A stretch of 64,000 nucleotides of DNA from contig VWPU01005269.1 of the NCBI GenBank assembly GCA_013398955.1, forward strand, positions 216,515-280,514, in the 5' to 3' direction. Below the pieces are notes generated by a model. It worked only from the letters and a program-made list of their open reading frames with translations, was not told the origin of the DNA and searched no databases. The stretch is from Callaeas wilsoni. Lineage: Eukaryota; Chordata; Aves; Passeriformes; Callaeidae. A program made the position numbers and the translations under genes. How positions within the stretch are numbered: position 1 is the first letter of the stretch; each line of letters begins with the position of its first letter. This document shows positions 51,462-64,000 of this stretch, one piece after another.

Positions 51462-54400
51462 AAACCCACACCACACAACCAGCAACAGATGCAACCCGAG
51501 AATTCTAAATTCCAATCAAATGAATCTGAAGATTAATTGCAAAATCCATCAAAGTACTGTGGGGAAAAATAGTAAAGTCTACATAAACATTCAGGGACTT
51601 TTGCAAATTCCTGAAGCCTATAATTAGATTTAGTGAATGCCATCAAATCCGAGGCTCCAGTGCAAATATAGACAGTTTTCTGTTGTTTCAAGATGCGTAC
51701 ACAGATACATGAAATGTGCCTAATTACCCACAGTTGTTTTGTTTCTCTATTTAATTCCAGCAGCACAAATCCACTCAGTGCTAGAGTTTTGAGTACACTG
51801 GAATAAATAACTGCAAAATCTGAATGTCTACAAAGTTAAAAAGTAAAAGACTAAAACAGAAAATAGTAATAAGCACTTGATGAAGCTGTTTTGCCAGCCA
51901 GCTCAGGGTAGGGACTGTGGTGTCTACACCTCTCACATAATTTATATCCAGATTCATTAAATTCTCATCTTTTCTTTTCTCATCACAGAGAAACACAAAC
52001 AAAAGCCCTTAATCCTGCAGTTTCATCCAGGTGAAGAGCTTGCACGGAGCCCTTCCAGGCAGCTGGGCCCTGCACCTGCAGATGGCTCCCTGAAGTCTGC
52101 AGAACCAAACCAGGTCATTTCCAGCCACAGGATCTTTGGGAAGCATCACCAGCTTCCCCCAAATCCCCAACCCTCTATTTGGAGGGTGAGCTCTAAAGGA
52201 GATTTTGGAAAGCAAACTCAGCTTCCCACGCGCACCCACATTCCACAAAGAGGTTGCCTGAGTGAGGAGGAGACAGCAGGGGAGCTGCAGCGCAGATCAC
52301 ACCCTGTGCTCCACTCCCATCAAAGAGGAATTCTGCTCGTCAGCATCTGCAGAACAGATGCTGAGTCTACACCCAGAGCTACAACAACGCAAGACTTGCT
52401 GCATCTCACATGCAGGCCATGTCTGCATCCATGTGTTGGAATAAATGCATTAGTACCTCTAATTAATGCACAATTATGCATCATTTTAAGACTGAAGTCA
52501 CAGGATGTTTAAATACACACGGACACAACAGACAATTTAGGAACAAAATTACAGACGACATTCTTCACCCTTAGCTGCTCTATGCAAAGTATTTCCCAAA
52601 TTTGAGGAAAGAAGACACTAATCTGTTTGGTAGCTGAAATAATTTTAGAACTAAGCAGAACACTTTTTGTTATTGTTGGTACTTGCATGTTTAATTTTAG
52701 AAGAGTAAATCATGTAATTGAAGCTTTGACATAAGAAGTGATTATGCTCAAATGCAGCTCTCCATGCTATGAGAAAATGTGGAGGGATGAGTTCAGAGTT
52801 CTGTATTTAAATAAAAAACCCCGTGCATTTTAGAAACACAGAAGACTGTACAGCAAAGAGATGCTGGCACCATATCATGTATGCTGAGATGCTCTCAAGC
52901 CCCAGAGTAACCCAGGACTGAAAAACTACAAATTACATGGAGCCATTACAGCCACAATAAACTTCTTCAACACAAGACCTCTGTCTTCCAAAGCAAGATG
53001 ACTAAATCTCCTCTCTATTGGCAAACAGGTCTGACAGACAATTTCTTTTCCTTTGTTTTGCTCATCTTTTCCCCTTATTGAAGAGAATCAGCACTGCTGA
53101 GTTGAAGTAAACTGATAGCTACACAAGATAATTTTTTATAAAACATTCATAATTTCATATTGCATTAATAGGCTTAACATAATCTCTTAGACTTTGTTGG
53201 AAATTAGCCCCCAAGGGAATTAGAAGCCTAACTCACCTTGACTTTCCATTGTATTTTGAGTCTAATTGGCTTAGCATCTTTTGAAAATTCTAGTTTTAAT
53301 TATTGGTTACATTGGTTCTTAAAGTTACAGCTGAGTAAGAAAAGTGAATGAAAAGGTGCCTATCCCACTTTCTAGGCAGGGTAACAACCTTGCAAGGGCA
53401 TCATCTGATCCTCTTTTGGAGCTGTACTCCAGTTTCTCCAGGCTGCCAGATGCTTGGAGCTGTGACCAGAATGAAGCTAATCCGGTGCTGCTCCACAGAT
53501 GCCTGAAGGATTTTACCAGATTCCCATTTCCCCTACTGCCTACAAACTTCCCTATACATGGTGTGACTCCAGATCTGCTACCACCATATCCTTTCTGCCA
53601 CCCAAAAAAGACTGGCAATTATTTATCACTGTTACAGGACACCAGGATCAGGCTGTAATTCACTTTTATCCAATATTGATTTTCTACTCCTTCTCCTGGC
53701 CACAATTTCAAAAAGAATCAAAATGAGACTGGATCCCAGAGTAAGGTGTAGGCACATCATAAAAGGTTTTTAAGAAACATTATGAGGTTGCCTCGGATTT
53801 TTTTTTCCCCACTAGCAAAAAGGTCTGTGTTAAACCATTTCCAAACAGATGGGATGTAGGTTGAAAGATAGGAAGGTTTTATCACAGGTAAGAAGTGGAT
53901 ATAGGATGTTAACGTGGCTTACACCTGATTTGTTAAACTAAACATTAAGGTGGGGATCAGGTTGCAAAAATTGGTGCGGGGATAAAACATTTTCCTACTT
54001 TATGTGCCCAGAGAGAGCCGGGCTGGATCAGCAGGGGCTGAGAGCTGGTGCTGGGCGAGTCCCCTTTGATGGTGGCTGCCAATGTGGAATTACAGCTGGC
54101 TCCGGAGGGCAGGCGGCCAGGCTCGGCTGGAGCTCACTGGCAACTTCGCAGGCAGTTTCATTTGCTCATAACATGCTAAGCAGAGAAATAATATGAATCA
54201 ACTATACATAAATGAGATGGGTTTTAAGCAAAAAGGAGGAATAAAAAGAATTCACTCAAAAGGTGCCTGTGCCTTTGGGTTATTACAGCAAATAGCCAGG
54301 GCGCGTATCCATAAATGCAGCTGGAGTCTAATTTCAGTCTTGTTTTAAATAATAGCACATTCACAGATTTCACTGGCATTTCTCCCAATTTACATTCCAG

Positions 54401-56984
54401 TAAATTGTACCATCTCCACTCCCCGCCTCCCTCCAGGAGCAGAGTTACCACAGGTCTGGGGCTCCAAAAATCCCTGCAGAGCCTGCACTTCTTGGGTCAG
54501 TCCTGTCTCCCCACTTGGGAAAATGGATGTCTGCCTACAGCACAGGCTGGGATCCATATGATCCATATGTGCCACGGCCCCAGGGCAGAGCTGCTCTCAC
54601 ACCGGGGAGCAGAGGGGAGGACACATTTGTCCCTAAAGCTGGCAATTTACAGCAGTCTCTCTGTTGAGAGATGGGCTATTGTTCTGTACAAGCAGTGCTA
54701 CAAGACCAAGGAGAAATGCATCTGGGGAATGCTCGAGTTCTGCCCATGTTAGAAATAATCCTTGTGTATAGATTATTGCTATTATTATTAGCCTCTGAAT
54801 TAGATTTCATCCTGTGGTGACGCTACCTTAATAAACCTGGAGATTATTTTAAAATGTAAACAGTTTGATGGAATATTCACCACTCAAACTCTTCCCTCGG
54901 TTGCTGGAGATGTGCGAGCCCAGAAGAAAAGCAGACTCAATCTTCAAGCTGTAATGAAAGCAAGTTAACTTCCTGCCTCTTTCCAACCTTATCACTATCC
55001 ATGGCACAACTACTAAGGTGGGGAGCCAAATTTATTGCCATTACAATATGTATTAGTGCAAGAGGACATCAGGTTTTGAATGCTCTATACATTTATTGAA
55101 TCTGAGCTTCTCCATATTCTCTTATTCCTCTAATTTCTTTGGCTGGGCCACGTGCTCCTCTGCCTGCAGCCTGAGTTACTTTGTGGAAGCATGGAACAGT
55201 CAGTTAACGAAAAGGACTGAGCAGGCCAAAGTGTGTCCCAGATGACCAAATTTCACGTTAAAATCCGAATACCTAACTCTTAAGTATTGCAATGAGCACA
55301 TGCAAAATGTAGGTTTAAATACAATCATTTTCCAATATTCAGGGAAATGCAGAATCTTCTGGCCATACTTTCAGAATATGACATTTTAAATAGTAGGCTT
55401 CTGATTTCTACACTCACTCACTCATGAGGCCTTTCACATTTGCATTTCCTATTGGGCACCTTCCTGCTGGGTGCTTCTGTCACCAGCTTGCAGGTAAAAA
55501 GGGAACGTTGCACATTTAAGTTGTTCTGGGTAACAATCTGAGGAGGTAAAATAAAGACTTGACTATCTGTGTCAGAGAACTTTCCTTGAACTCTGTGCCA
55601 GAAACAAACAATATCCTTTGTCCCCCTCTGACGCTGCACAGCGCTGGGTGAGGGGAGCTGTTACCTGGGGGATGGCTCAGAGGTAGAGCAAAAGGTCAGT
55701 CCTGTCCTACTGAGCACAAAATTAAGAGAACAGACTGCAGATGGGCAGGGAGAGATGGGTAAGGGAAGAGGCTTGAAAAAGAGGATATATTTTATCACTA
55801 TGTCTTTTTTTTCCCCTTAGTTCTTATAAAAAAACAATATAAAAGTGCTTTTTTCGCATTCCTAAATTCCACATTTTCATGTTCTCCAGATTTTCATTGC
55901 ATATTTATGTACTGGTTTCCATGTCTGCCTGGTTACTTTGCCTCTAAACTTACAATAGCACAGATCTCCTGAGAGAATAAATTGCATTGATCCTAAAATA
56001 TACAGTTATGAATATAGTTTTTAGCAATATTGGCATCAGAGAACATCTGTTTACTTTGAGTTAATCAAGATTAATATTTTATCTTCTGTCTGGCTAAAAC
56101 ACCCACCTATGTGAAGCAATTTGCTTCAGCTGTAAGGATGAAATCTTTAAGCAACATGATATTAAGCACATACCAAATTTCTGACAGGGTTGTATCGGGG
56201 CAGGAGATGATGATGACTGAGTGCTTTCCCTCCCAGTCAATCCCATCCCAACACCCTGAAATAACTCGGAATCTATGAAAGGCACACACAGCCATACAGG
56301 GGATGCTTATACAGACAGACAGCGTGGCTTCATGGACCCCTTCCAGTGAAGATGATCATTCCAGTGACCATGGATCATTTCCAGAGATGTAAAGAAAAGT
56401 TGAGTCATATTTGGAACTTCCTCCCAGCTCTCTGTTTTAACAGTAAATACGGCACAAGGCAGCTGAGGCCAGACAGGGAACTCTCGTGGCCTCACTGACC
56501 CATTTTCTCTCAAGCAGTCTCTGCCAGGCTTATGGAGCATTCCATTAATTCCTCCAGGCAGGTACCCATCATTAATATGGGCAATCTGGAGGCACGATTT
56601 CAAAGCCTGAAATTCCTGCTCTCGGAAAACACGTCTGTTTTGATCTTTCTATGCAGCCGACCAGTAAAAATGTTGCACATATTTTCTGCACCTATCCAAA
56701 GAAATTTATCTTTCACACCCTACTTCATGCCATATGTTGGAAGCTGAAAGAATGAAGGATTTAGCTGTCAGTCTCTGAAGGCAGTACAGGCCCTCTTCCA
56801 ACTGCACACGGCGTCAGATCTCAAAGTATGACATTTCACTTTAGCTTCTGTCAGCACTATCTGCAGTGTATCACTGGTGCACTGTTGAAAATATTCTTGA
56901 TAGGCAGCTCATATGCGCTGGATAAAGTGCTCATTAATCTTGCCTTTAAAGAACTGAGAAGTTGGGTGGTAAATCCTTAAGAGA

Positions 56985-57310
56985 ACGCGCCCGGCTCCCG
57001 CACGGAGCGGATGTTCCCGCTGTACTTCCCAGCCAGCAAAGGGAGCGCTCAGAAAGCCTCCTCTGAAGCGGTTTCAGCTCTGTTTGTTTGCTTTAGGTAC
57101 GTTGTTTTTCCTCATGGAAAATCTCCTTCCTCCCAGTGGGTTTCGTGTTGCCGCCCCAGTGGCGCACGAGCGATGCCGCAGAGCGCCGGCCCCGCCAGGT
57201 ACCAGCTGGGGAAGGGTTTTGCCACCCCCGCAGTGGTGGCACCTGTGGCTGGTCACCAGCCTCAGGATACAGCCCTGTCCTACAGCAAACAATTAATCCT
57301 CTCGCCGGCA
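56985..57310. other. CpG-rich islet in intron 2, about 325 bp
   Basis: The segment opens with eight CpGs in about 60 bp (GAGAACGCGCCCGGCTCCCG, CACGGAGCGG, GTTCCCGC, GAGCGCTC). It continues with a second dense group (GTTGCCGCCC, GTGGCGCACGAGCGATGCCG, GAGCGCCGGCCCCGCC). Frames on both strands are open across it, including 120 codons on plus at 57011-57373, but none gives a recognisable peptide. It is the most island-like segment of intron 2. An alternative promoter, an enhancer with promoter-like composition, or a GC-rich insertion are all possible. Confidence 0.45.
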
Positions 57311-60300
57311 CAGTGGAGGCACATTTTGAAAGAACGCTTTCGAACCGCCTCAAGAAATGCATGCATGGGGTGATTTTACAACTGCTCTTCCCCCCATGCT
57401 TGAGTATTTTGGTGTTTAACAGGAGCAGTTCAGTCTGCAAGAACCTGGTTCTCTGACGAATATTTTAAAAATGCTTCCACAAGGACACTTCATGAAACAT
57501 TTAATGAAAATATGGATTTTTGCTTGTTTTTAATCCCTTCCCTATTAATAAAAGATTGGGTTTTTTAAAGATTCACTATTTATTTTTCTCCCTCTGCAAC
57601 CTAATACAGCAGAAGCAGGCAGTAGGTGAGGCATTTGCCAACAGCAACAGGAAAACAATAAAATGAAACAGAATAATACCCTGCTTTCCCCCACCCCCCG
57701 CCAGCCTCCCTGGGCAGAAAATGTATGATATGAAATTTATTTTGACAAGGGACTATCAATCACTTCCTCCAATTTGTTATTACTGCTAAACTATTTTATG
57801 CTTATTTTGGCACCCATATGAGGGAATCTGGCTTCATAGTGCAACACACTAAATAGTTGAAAAGCTGCATTTCATAATAAACCCAAACTCATGTTTTGGA
57901 TGAAGTCTTCCAGTCTTCCAGCTTAATTGTATCAGGAATAAAAAGCCAAAGAAGAAACCAAAAACCAAAATCTCAAAGAGACCAACCAATCTCCTTCAAG
58001 ACAGATTTACACTGTAAGCGATACCCTTAATAAAAGAATTGAATGTCACTTATTTTAGCCTTATTAATCATTTTACTCTGCAAATATCCCTACTTTAGGT
58101 AGCTATGCTGGTTAAATCCTGGCATGACCACTTACCAAGCACCACACAACACTGTGACATAAACCTGCAATGATCAGCCACGGCAGAGCCTGCTGAAGCC
58201 CCAAAACCTCTTAATTTCAAATCAGGCTGGTAGGGAAGTGGCTGCACCAACTCCAAGTCTACCTGAGGTCCTGCAGGAGAGATGCAGAGAGATGCTCTGT
58301 GATTCATTCACAGAGAAGCATGAATGAATCAAAGAACTTACCCCAAAATGTTCCTCAGACTCCATTCATGCTTGTGAAACAGCAGCATCCCACTCTCACT
58401 TATGCCCATGCCTTTTTTTCCCCATGATAAAGCACGTTTTGGTCTACATTTGACTCTTTGCATTTATTAACACGCAAAAATATCTACGCCATGATTTCAT
58501 ATGAACATAAAACCCCAAACCACGTACACCGTACTAGGGGACCTCTCTCAGCACTAACATTCAGCCACAACCTCTCACAGCTTGGTGTTAACTCCCCTCT
58601 GCCAGTACCTTAACACACACGTGTCCTTCACAACCCATCTGCTCTGAAGAAGTCTGGCCGAGGAGAAGCTCTGGCAGCGCCTGTGAGCTGTGCCCTACGG
58701 CACACACAGGATACTGGGAATAAACCACGGACAGCAGGCTCTCCAGCAAAAATGTCCTGTCCCCCTGTGCCAGCTGACTGACAGCTCAAGCCCTGTAGCT
58801 GTGCTGCTGCTCTACCTGAAGCAAAACCATCTCCAAGACCTTGCTGAAAAATGCTCCACTTTCATTCCTATCTTCCCTTAGCACTTTCACTCTCTTCTTC
58901 CCTTCCTAATTTCCGGGTCCCAAGACCTCTGGCAAGAACAATCATTGGGCTACCAAAAGTGTCAAAGGTGCACTAGTAAAAGGGGACACCAAACCCACAC
59001 ACCCCCTCGGGAATCCCACTGCAGGGAATTTGGTATTGAGCCAGCAGGCCCCTGAACGCTTTGCTCACCATGAGCTTGAGAAGGCACACGAGGTCTGAAG
59101 GTCATCACCTGCACAGCCAAACTCTTCAGGATGGAGCTTTGCCATACTTATCAGCTGGCTGGGATCATGGGGAAGGAAGCACAACACTTCAGGAGTGCCC
59201 ACAGACAGGACTATGTCGGTTCAAAAGAACACTTCAAGTGACAGAAAACATCTGCTAAATCCATGTCTCATTATCACCCTAAGACAATACTTGTGTATTC
59301 TGCCACGTGCAAGAGGCTCAGACCAGCCTGAGAGTTGCACATAGGAAGCAAAGAGTGAGACCTCACAGTACATCTGCCTCCTGAGGTGCCTCCTTACTAA
59401 GTCCACAGAATGTCTGGAATTGGAGTTTGGAACAAATGCCACTTGACTTAACCCTAGAGAAAGCAGTAAGAAACTTGTATAAAATGTCTTTTAAACAAAA
59501 TCTGCTGAAGCCTCAGACCTCTGTATTAAATCTTCACGCATTCCATCTTACAAAGGTCAAACAACCAAGTAAGAATTTGACTGATTTATAAATTTAATGA
59601 CAGATGCTCACGTAGGCTCAGTGTGTTTGTGCCAGAATAACTGTTCTGGGCATCAAACTGCCATTTGCCCACAGTGATCCCCTGGAATGGTCACAGCCTA
59701 TGGATGCACAGCTGTGCAGGGACTTCCAACTGCAAATTTGCACACACACCTTACAAAAAAGCAGAGCTTAAATAAACACCCTCAGCGCTTTGCCCGTGAT
59801 GGCTAGTTGTGTTTCTACCTAAACAGACAGTTAAATAGAGAGGACAATGTACCAGGAGATGATTGAGGAGTTCTTTGGAAAGGCACCTGTACGGGATGTG
59901 CTCACCAGGTGGGTCTAACATGCCTGAGACAATTTAATTGTACCACACAAACACTGAGCTCTCTGCCACGTTAAAGCATGTTATCAGCACCTAAGCCATT
60001 TGCGGTGGAGCAGAACTGAAGTGTTTATGTGAAAGCTGCTTATGTGGCCAGCCACTCGAGAGTTCTCACTTTAAAGTACCATGAAATAGGCACACTATTA
60101 TGGGAATTAGGGACATTTCTCAATAGAGCCAGCTGGCAATCACAGGGAGACCTGGCTGCATCTTCAGTGGGATTCTGCACATTTTGCCTGACCCACCACA
60201 CACCTGGATAAATCCAGGTGTGCTGAAGGTTTGGCTCCAGAGGAAAAGTGTCTGTGAAGACCATACAAGACTCCTGGCAGTGCCTTTGAGAGGAAGAACC

Positions 60301-63253
60301 CTGCAGGCAGGGATGTTGGAGCAATCTCTGGATGCTGGGGAATGTTTCATCAAGCTGCACTTGATCCTGTCTTATGTTTTTGACTCACTACTCTTTTACT
60401 TAGAAGACACATTCAGAAGTGTTAGAGTTTCCTCTGTGAAATTTAACTCATAGGGAAGGCTCTCTTCTGACACATTCCAAATTCCAATCAAGAAGTTGTA
60501 ACTTGCTGCCAGTGCCACACAGAGTTTCCTATTAACCTTCCAGTGGCTGCCATCACAACATGTTACAGAGGAGATTCAGCTACAAACCACCACAACAGGT
60601 AAAGCTGGCTTGAAAAATTCTGAAAGAACCTGAAGAATAAATGTGTGACAAAGCTGCCATGAAACATTCTGACTTCATCAAAATCAAACCTTACGGAGGG
60701 AATATTTAAACATTTCCAGCTGAAATTTTTCAGACATGCAGTCACACAAGACATTTCCGTTCCTTTTCTGGGAGTGAAATTCCAAAATCCTGCTGACTGA
60801 AAACCAGCTTAAAAACACCTTGGTAACATCTCCACTAGCCCACGCCAGCCGCTGTGAGGGTTTAGCCAGAGGCAATGGGGACCCTCAGCACAGAAGGCTG
60901 GGACGTTTATCCCTCCCTAAATCTGCTGTGCTCCAACTAGAGCAGCTACTGCCTTATTTTCCAGTATGACTCACCACAAATCTAGCACTGAACACAGCAC
61001 AGACCCAGTGTTTAGAATGTTTGCCATTATTTGTCATTTCTGTTGTGTTTCATATGAATTTCTTTCCAGAATATGGTGGATATATTAATGAAGGGGAAAG
61101 CTGTTTTAACAGCAACTCAGTATCGCAATAACGCTTTTGTTTCCAAGTATTTTCATCTCAAGACTACAATTTCAGGCAATTAAACATTTCACCATGCCTG
61201 GGAAACAAGTAATTATTGTCACTTCCATCTAACAGGCTGAGGATCTGGCAAAAAACAGTTGCTGACTAAACTGAACTGGGAATGGGATGCTGGGGGTTGC
61301 TGCACGGGATCAAACCCGGCAGGAATCTCTCCCAGCACGTCGCTCCCTAGCTGGGGCAGAGGAAGACGGGGAAAACAGTGGGAAAAGTGGGGAATTCATC
61401 CTGACCCCAGGAACTGCAGATCAGCTCAGTTCCAAGCAGTTTCAAGCTGTCTTTTATTTACCAAGTGTGGTATTTGGAAGCTGTGAATGCTTCGCAGCCA
61501 CTTCAATGCCGTATTTCCCGTCGAAGATGCTCACTAAATTCTTAGTGTCAGTGACATCTTGTGGCAATGAACTCTTTGCTACGGCATATGGGAAATGCCA
61601 GCACGAGAGGGAGAGGCAGAAGCCCAGGGACAGGCAGAATTCCGGACTGGAATGTCCCCTTGTGTCCCTGTTTGTCCCAGCCCTGAGCAATCCAAGTTTC
61701 TAATCCTGCTCAGGCCGCAACCTTTTATACAAAGGGCAATCCAAATGAAAATTATAGAAGGAATTATACCAAACCCTGGAACTAGACATAATTTTTCACA
61801 TTTCTCGTCCTTTGTGCCGCTTGAATGCTTGGGCTTCTGAAGTCCATATGAATCATTCCAAAAGCTTCCCAGCTCAGAATGCAAATTGGGCATAAAATAC
61901 ATTTAAACAAATTGTTTTAGTTCATAAGGACTCAAATAATTTTGTTTTCTCTTTTGCTCGTTCTTTCTTTTCTAGAATGAAAAGGGATTAGTGCATGTCC
62001 AGCTATCTAAACTGAGCTTTTTTTAGGAAAAAAATGTTGACAAAGGAGAATGTATATTTTTATAGCCCTGAAATCCATGCAGAAAATAAGTACTTCTGAG
62101 ATAAATACCGCAACTTCATAACTTCAAAAAGTTATTTGATGAAACAGAATCAATTTTCTTTAGCCGCATTTCATTTCCTTCTGTTCTAATACTTTCTCTT
62201 TTAGACTTTCTTCTCTCACTTCCTGCTGTTGGTCTAGTGAGTCTAAAACCCACTGAAAAGCCTATAGCTGCTCCACAGTCTGCTCAAGCAAGTGGGAATC
62301 TTCTTTACTCTCAGCAAATCTGAGGCCAAGCCCTTTGATAGCCTTAAGCAGACGGGTATTTTTTTTTTGCATGATGGTTGTTTCTCAAGCACTCACAACG
62401 TTCAGCTTATTTACACATCTTTGCACATGTCAGCACTTCGCTGTCGGTGGGAATTCCGTATCTCAGCACTGCTAAATTCCACCCAGGTTACTCGCCTGGG
62501 ATTTTAAAAGTTGGAAGCAAGAAGGATCCTGGCCAGAGAGACGCAAGGGAAGCCCAGCAAACTAGAACAAGGTAATTAGGTGTGTTCAGATTGCTAAAGG
62601 TCACAATAAATGACTCGTCTCTGAAATACGTGGGTGATTTCATCCTAGTGAATGTACGGTGGTGTAAAGTACAAAAGACAGACAACAACCAGCCTTTTAC
62701 AGCCTGATGAGAAAAAGAATAGGAGAGGAGGAAATTTCAACAGGCAAATGGCGCAGCTTTAGATAACTGAAAGTACCTCTCAGTACCTTTCGTTTGGAAA
62801 ATTGTCTGAATGGTCTGGCTCAGTGTCTAACAGATTTTGGGCCCTGGAAATCCCACTGCTGTGCACTGCAGAGAAAGAGAGATACTCATTTCTAACTGCA
62901 GCCTTCCTCAAAGAACATGGAATGTTCTGGAAAAAGCACTGGACAAAACCAAAAATTTTTGTCAATTACTATTTAAACATTTGTTCAGCTTCCTGCCTGC
63001 TCTCCTGATAATTGTTTCCCATTTAGACAAGTAATTAAAAAGCAACTGTGCTATTTCACATGTGTTACCACCAATTCACTTTTCTACTGCATATCTGAGA
63101 AACTGCAAAATGAAGGCACTTGAGCCTGGATTTAGACAGTCAGAATTCCACCTGAGTCTCCACACCTAATGTTTCATTTTAGAGAGGTTTTTCTGCACAC
63201 CCAGCAATCAGGAGCCAAAAAACCCCAAAGCCATCTGACTGTGGGCCCCAAAA

Positions 63254-63297
63254 ACACAGAATCACAGAAGAGATTGAGTTGGAAGGGACCTTTTAAA
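63254..63297 (-). mobile_element. CR1 LINE 3'-end fragment
   Basis: CACAGAATCACAGAAGAGAT followed by TGAGTTGGAAGGGACCTTTT is the reverse complement of the CR1 tail repeat and adjoining 3' end. It is only about 45 bp long, in minus orientation. The following sequence no longer resembles CR1. Confidence 0.75.
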
Positions 63298-64000
63298 CAC
63301 TTTTAATCTCTGAGAGCCTGGGTCAGCCAAAGGGTTCCTGAGCCGGGGCATCACTTCCATACATGGTTTCAGTCACCAATCCAGTTCACTGACTGGATTT
63401 CAAGCCAGGTTGTTGATGATTTACGTCGTAAACAGGGATAGCAACTTCCTAAAAAAAATATATATCTATCCATAACCTTATCCAGAACTTCCCTGCAGAA
63501 TTCACAGCACTCAGTCCTTCATCTGACTCGAAGAAGGTTTTACACTAAATAGCTGTAAAATATGGCTTTAGTAAAGTCTCTTGTTGAAAAAAAACCCTGA
63601 AAAATGGAACTTCTGGTATGAGGTACAGGTATCTGAACTAGATAAGGAAGGGTTTCTGAGGGCTGAGGGAGGTGTCTGATGTGCACTTATCAGAAAACAT
63701 GAAGGAATGTAATCCATCCCTGGAAGGCTTCCCAGCTCACAAAAGGCAGAAGTTGAAATGTTGGTACCACAAACATGGAAGTCCCCCTGCCTTTAGAAAG
63801 CCAAAACTCTGCGGATGCTTTTCACTCATTTCCATGCCAGATCATGTCTGTTTTGCATGTGTTCATCTTAAACACCAGGGCACCAGCTGGAAAAGCCAGA
63901 CACCTCCAGAGCGAGAGGTTTGGGTGCCTGCACGCAGCAGGAACCACAGCAACTGCAGGTATGTGCCAGAGCCAGGAACCAGCACACACTGCCTGCCTGG

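Larger units (their letters stand above)
1..64000 (-). other. CDH4: CDH4 gene, internal part (intron 2 to intron 4)
   Basis: The whole window lies inside one minus-strand gene. The assignment rests on two exons in the right order, 15 kb apart, with consecutive cadherin coding content and compatible phases: exon 3 enters in phase 1 and ends at a codon boundary, and exon 4 begins at a codon boundary. Of the type I cadherins, the peptides fit R-cadherin (CDH4) as I recall it far better than CDH1, CDH2 or CDH3. Diagnostic stretches are [17 protein letters not shown] and SAWDPQT. CDH4 is a single-pass, calcium-dependent homophilic adhesion protein acting in retina, brain, kidney and striated muscle. 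Promoter, signal peptide, most of the ectodomain, the membrane segment and the catenin-binding tail are not in the window. Identity was judged by eye against remembered family sequence, not by a database search. Confidence 0.93.
25917..64000 (-). other. CDH4: CDH4 intron 2, 3' part (at least 38 kb)
   Basis: This is the sequence 5' of exon 3 in the gene's direction. Exon 2 should encode the early propeptide just before the split valine codon. It was not found by reading the minus strand, so the intron runs past the right edge. A very long intron 2 is known for CDH4 and other classical cadherins. Contents are CR1 fragments at 28648, 31133, 39354 and 63254, a probable ancient SINE at 30724, CpG-rich islets at 41276 and 56985, a conserved-looking block at 45020-45300, and small A/T-rich simple repeats. 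The long remaining stretches (31420-36990, 37080-39340, 41370-45000, 45300-56980 and 57310-63250) show no recognisable gene, RNA or mobile element, only short frames on both strands that resemble nothing known. Confidence 0.82.

Noticed and set aside
57011..57373. 120-codon plus-strand ORF
   Set aside because: It lies in a CpG-rich islet with overlapping open frames on both strands. The peptide is unrecognised, so the islet itself was reported instead.
1..64000. tRNA, rRNA, CRISPR array, integrase/phage or endogenous retroviral genes
   Set aside because: Nothing resembling these was seen on either strand: no regularly spaced repeats, no LTR pair, and no long polyprotein frames.

Overview
The window is vertebrate nuclear DNA, almost certainly from a bird. 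It is AT-leaning and almost entirely intronic. It carries short 5'-truncated fragments of CR1 LINEs, the dominant avian retroposon, in both orientations, including several copies of the CR1 3' end. It contains no bacterial-style gene packing. A single N at 2399 shows it comes from a draft scaffold. I cannot name the species.

The one gene I can support is CDH4 (R-cadherin, retinal cadherin), transcribed on the minus strand, so higher coordinates are 5'. Two coding exons are present, both with consensus splice sites and matching reading-frame phases. Exon 3 (25693-25916, 224 nt) encodes most of the cadherin prodomain. Exon 4 (10371-10547, 177 nt) encodes the end of the propeptide, the furin site RQKR and the start of the mature protein, [15 protein letters not shown]. 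The layout from right to left is: the 3' part of intron 2 (64000-25917, at least 38 kb), exon 3, a complete intron 3 of 15,145 bp, exon 4, and the 5' part of intron 4 (10370-1, at least 10.4 kb, about 0.6 kb less if the duplication is false). Exons 1, 2 and 5 onward lie outside the window.

The introns hold CR1 fragments, one probable ancient MIR-type SINE fragment, several homopolymer or polypyrimidine tracts, a few CpG-rich islets (one about 350 bp downstream of exon 4) and several non-repetitive blocks that look like conserved non-coding sequence. The clearest anomaly is at 1822-2976. There a 577-bp segment occurs twice in exact tandem, separated only by the N. This is the signature of unmerged overlapping contig ends, so the duplication is probably false. 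I found no undescribed gene system. The most interesting biological leads are a possible in-frame cassette exon in intron 4 (635-736), the CpG-rich islets, and the long open frame and conserved-looking block in intron 3 around 15000-15570.
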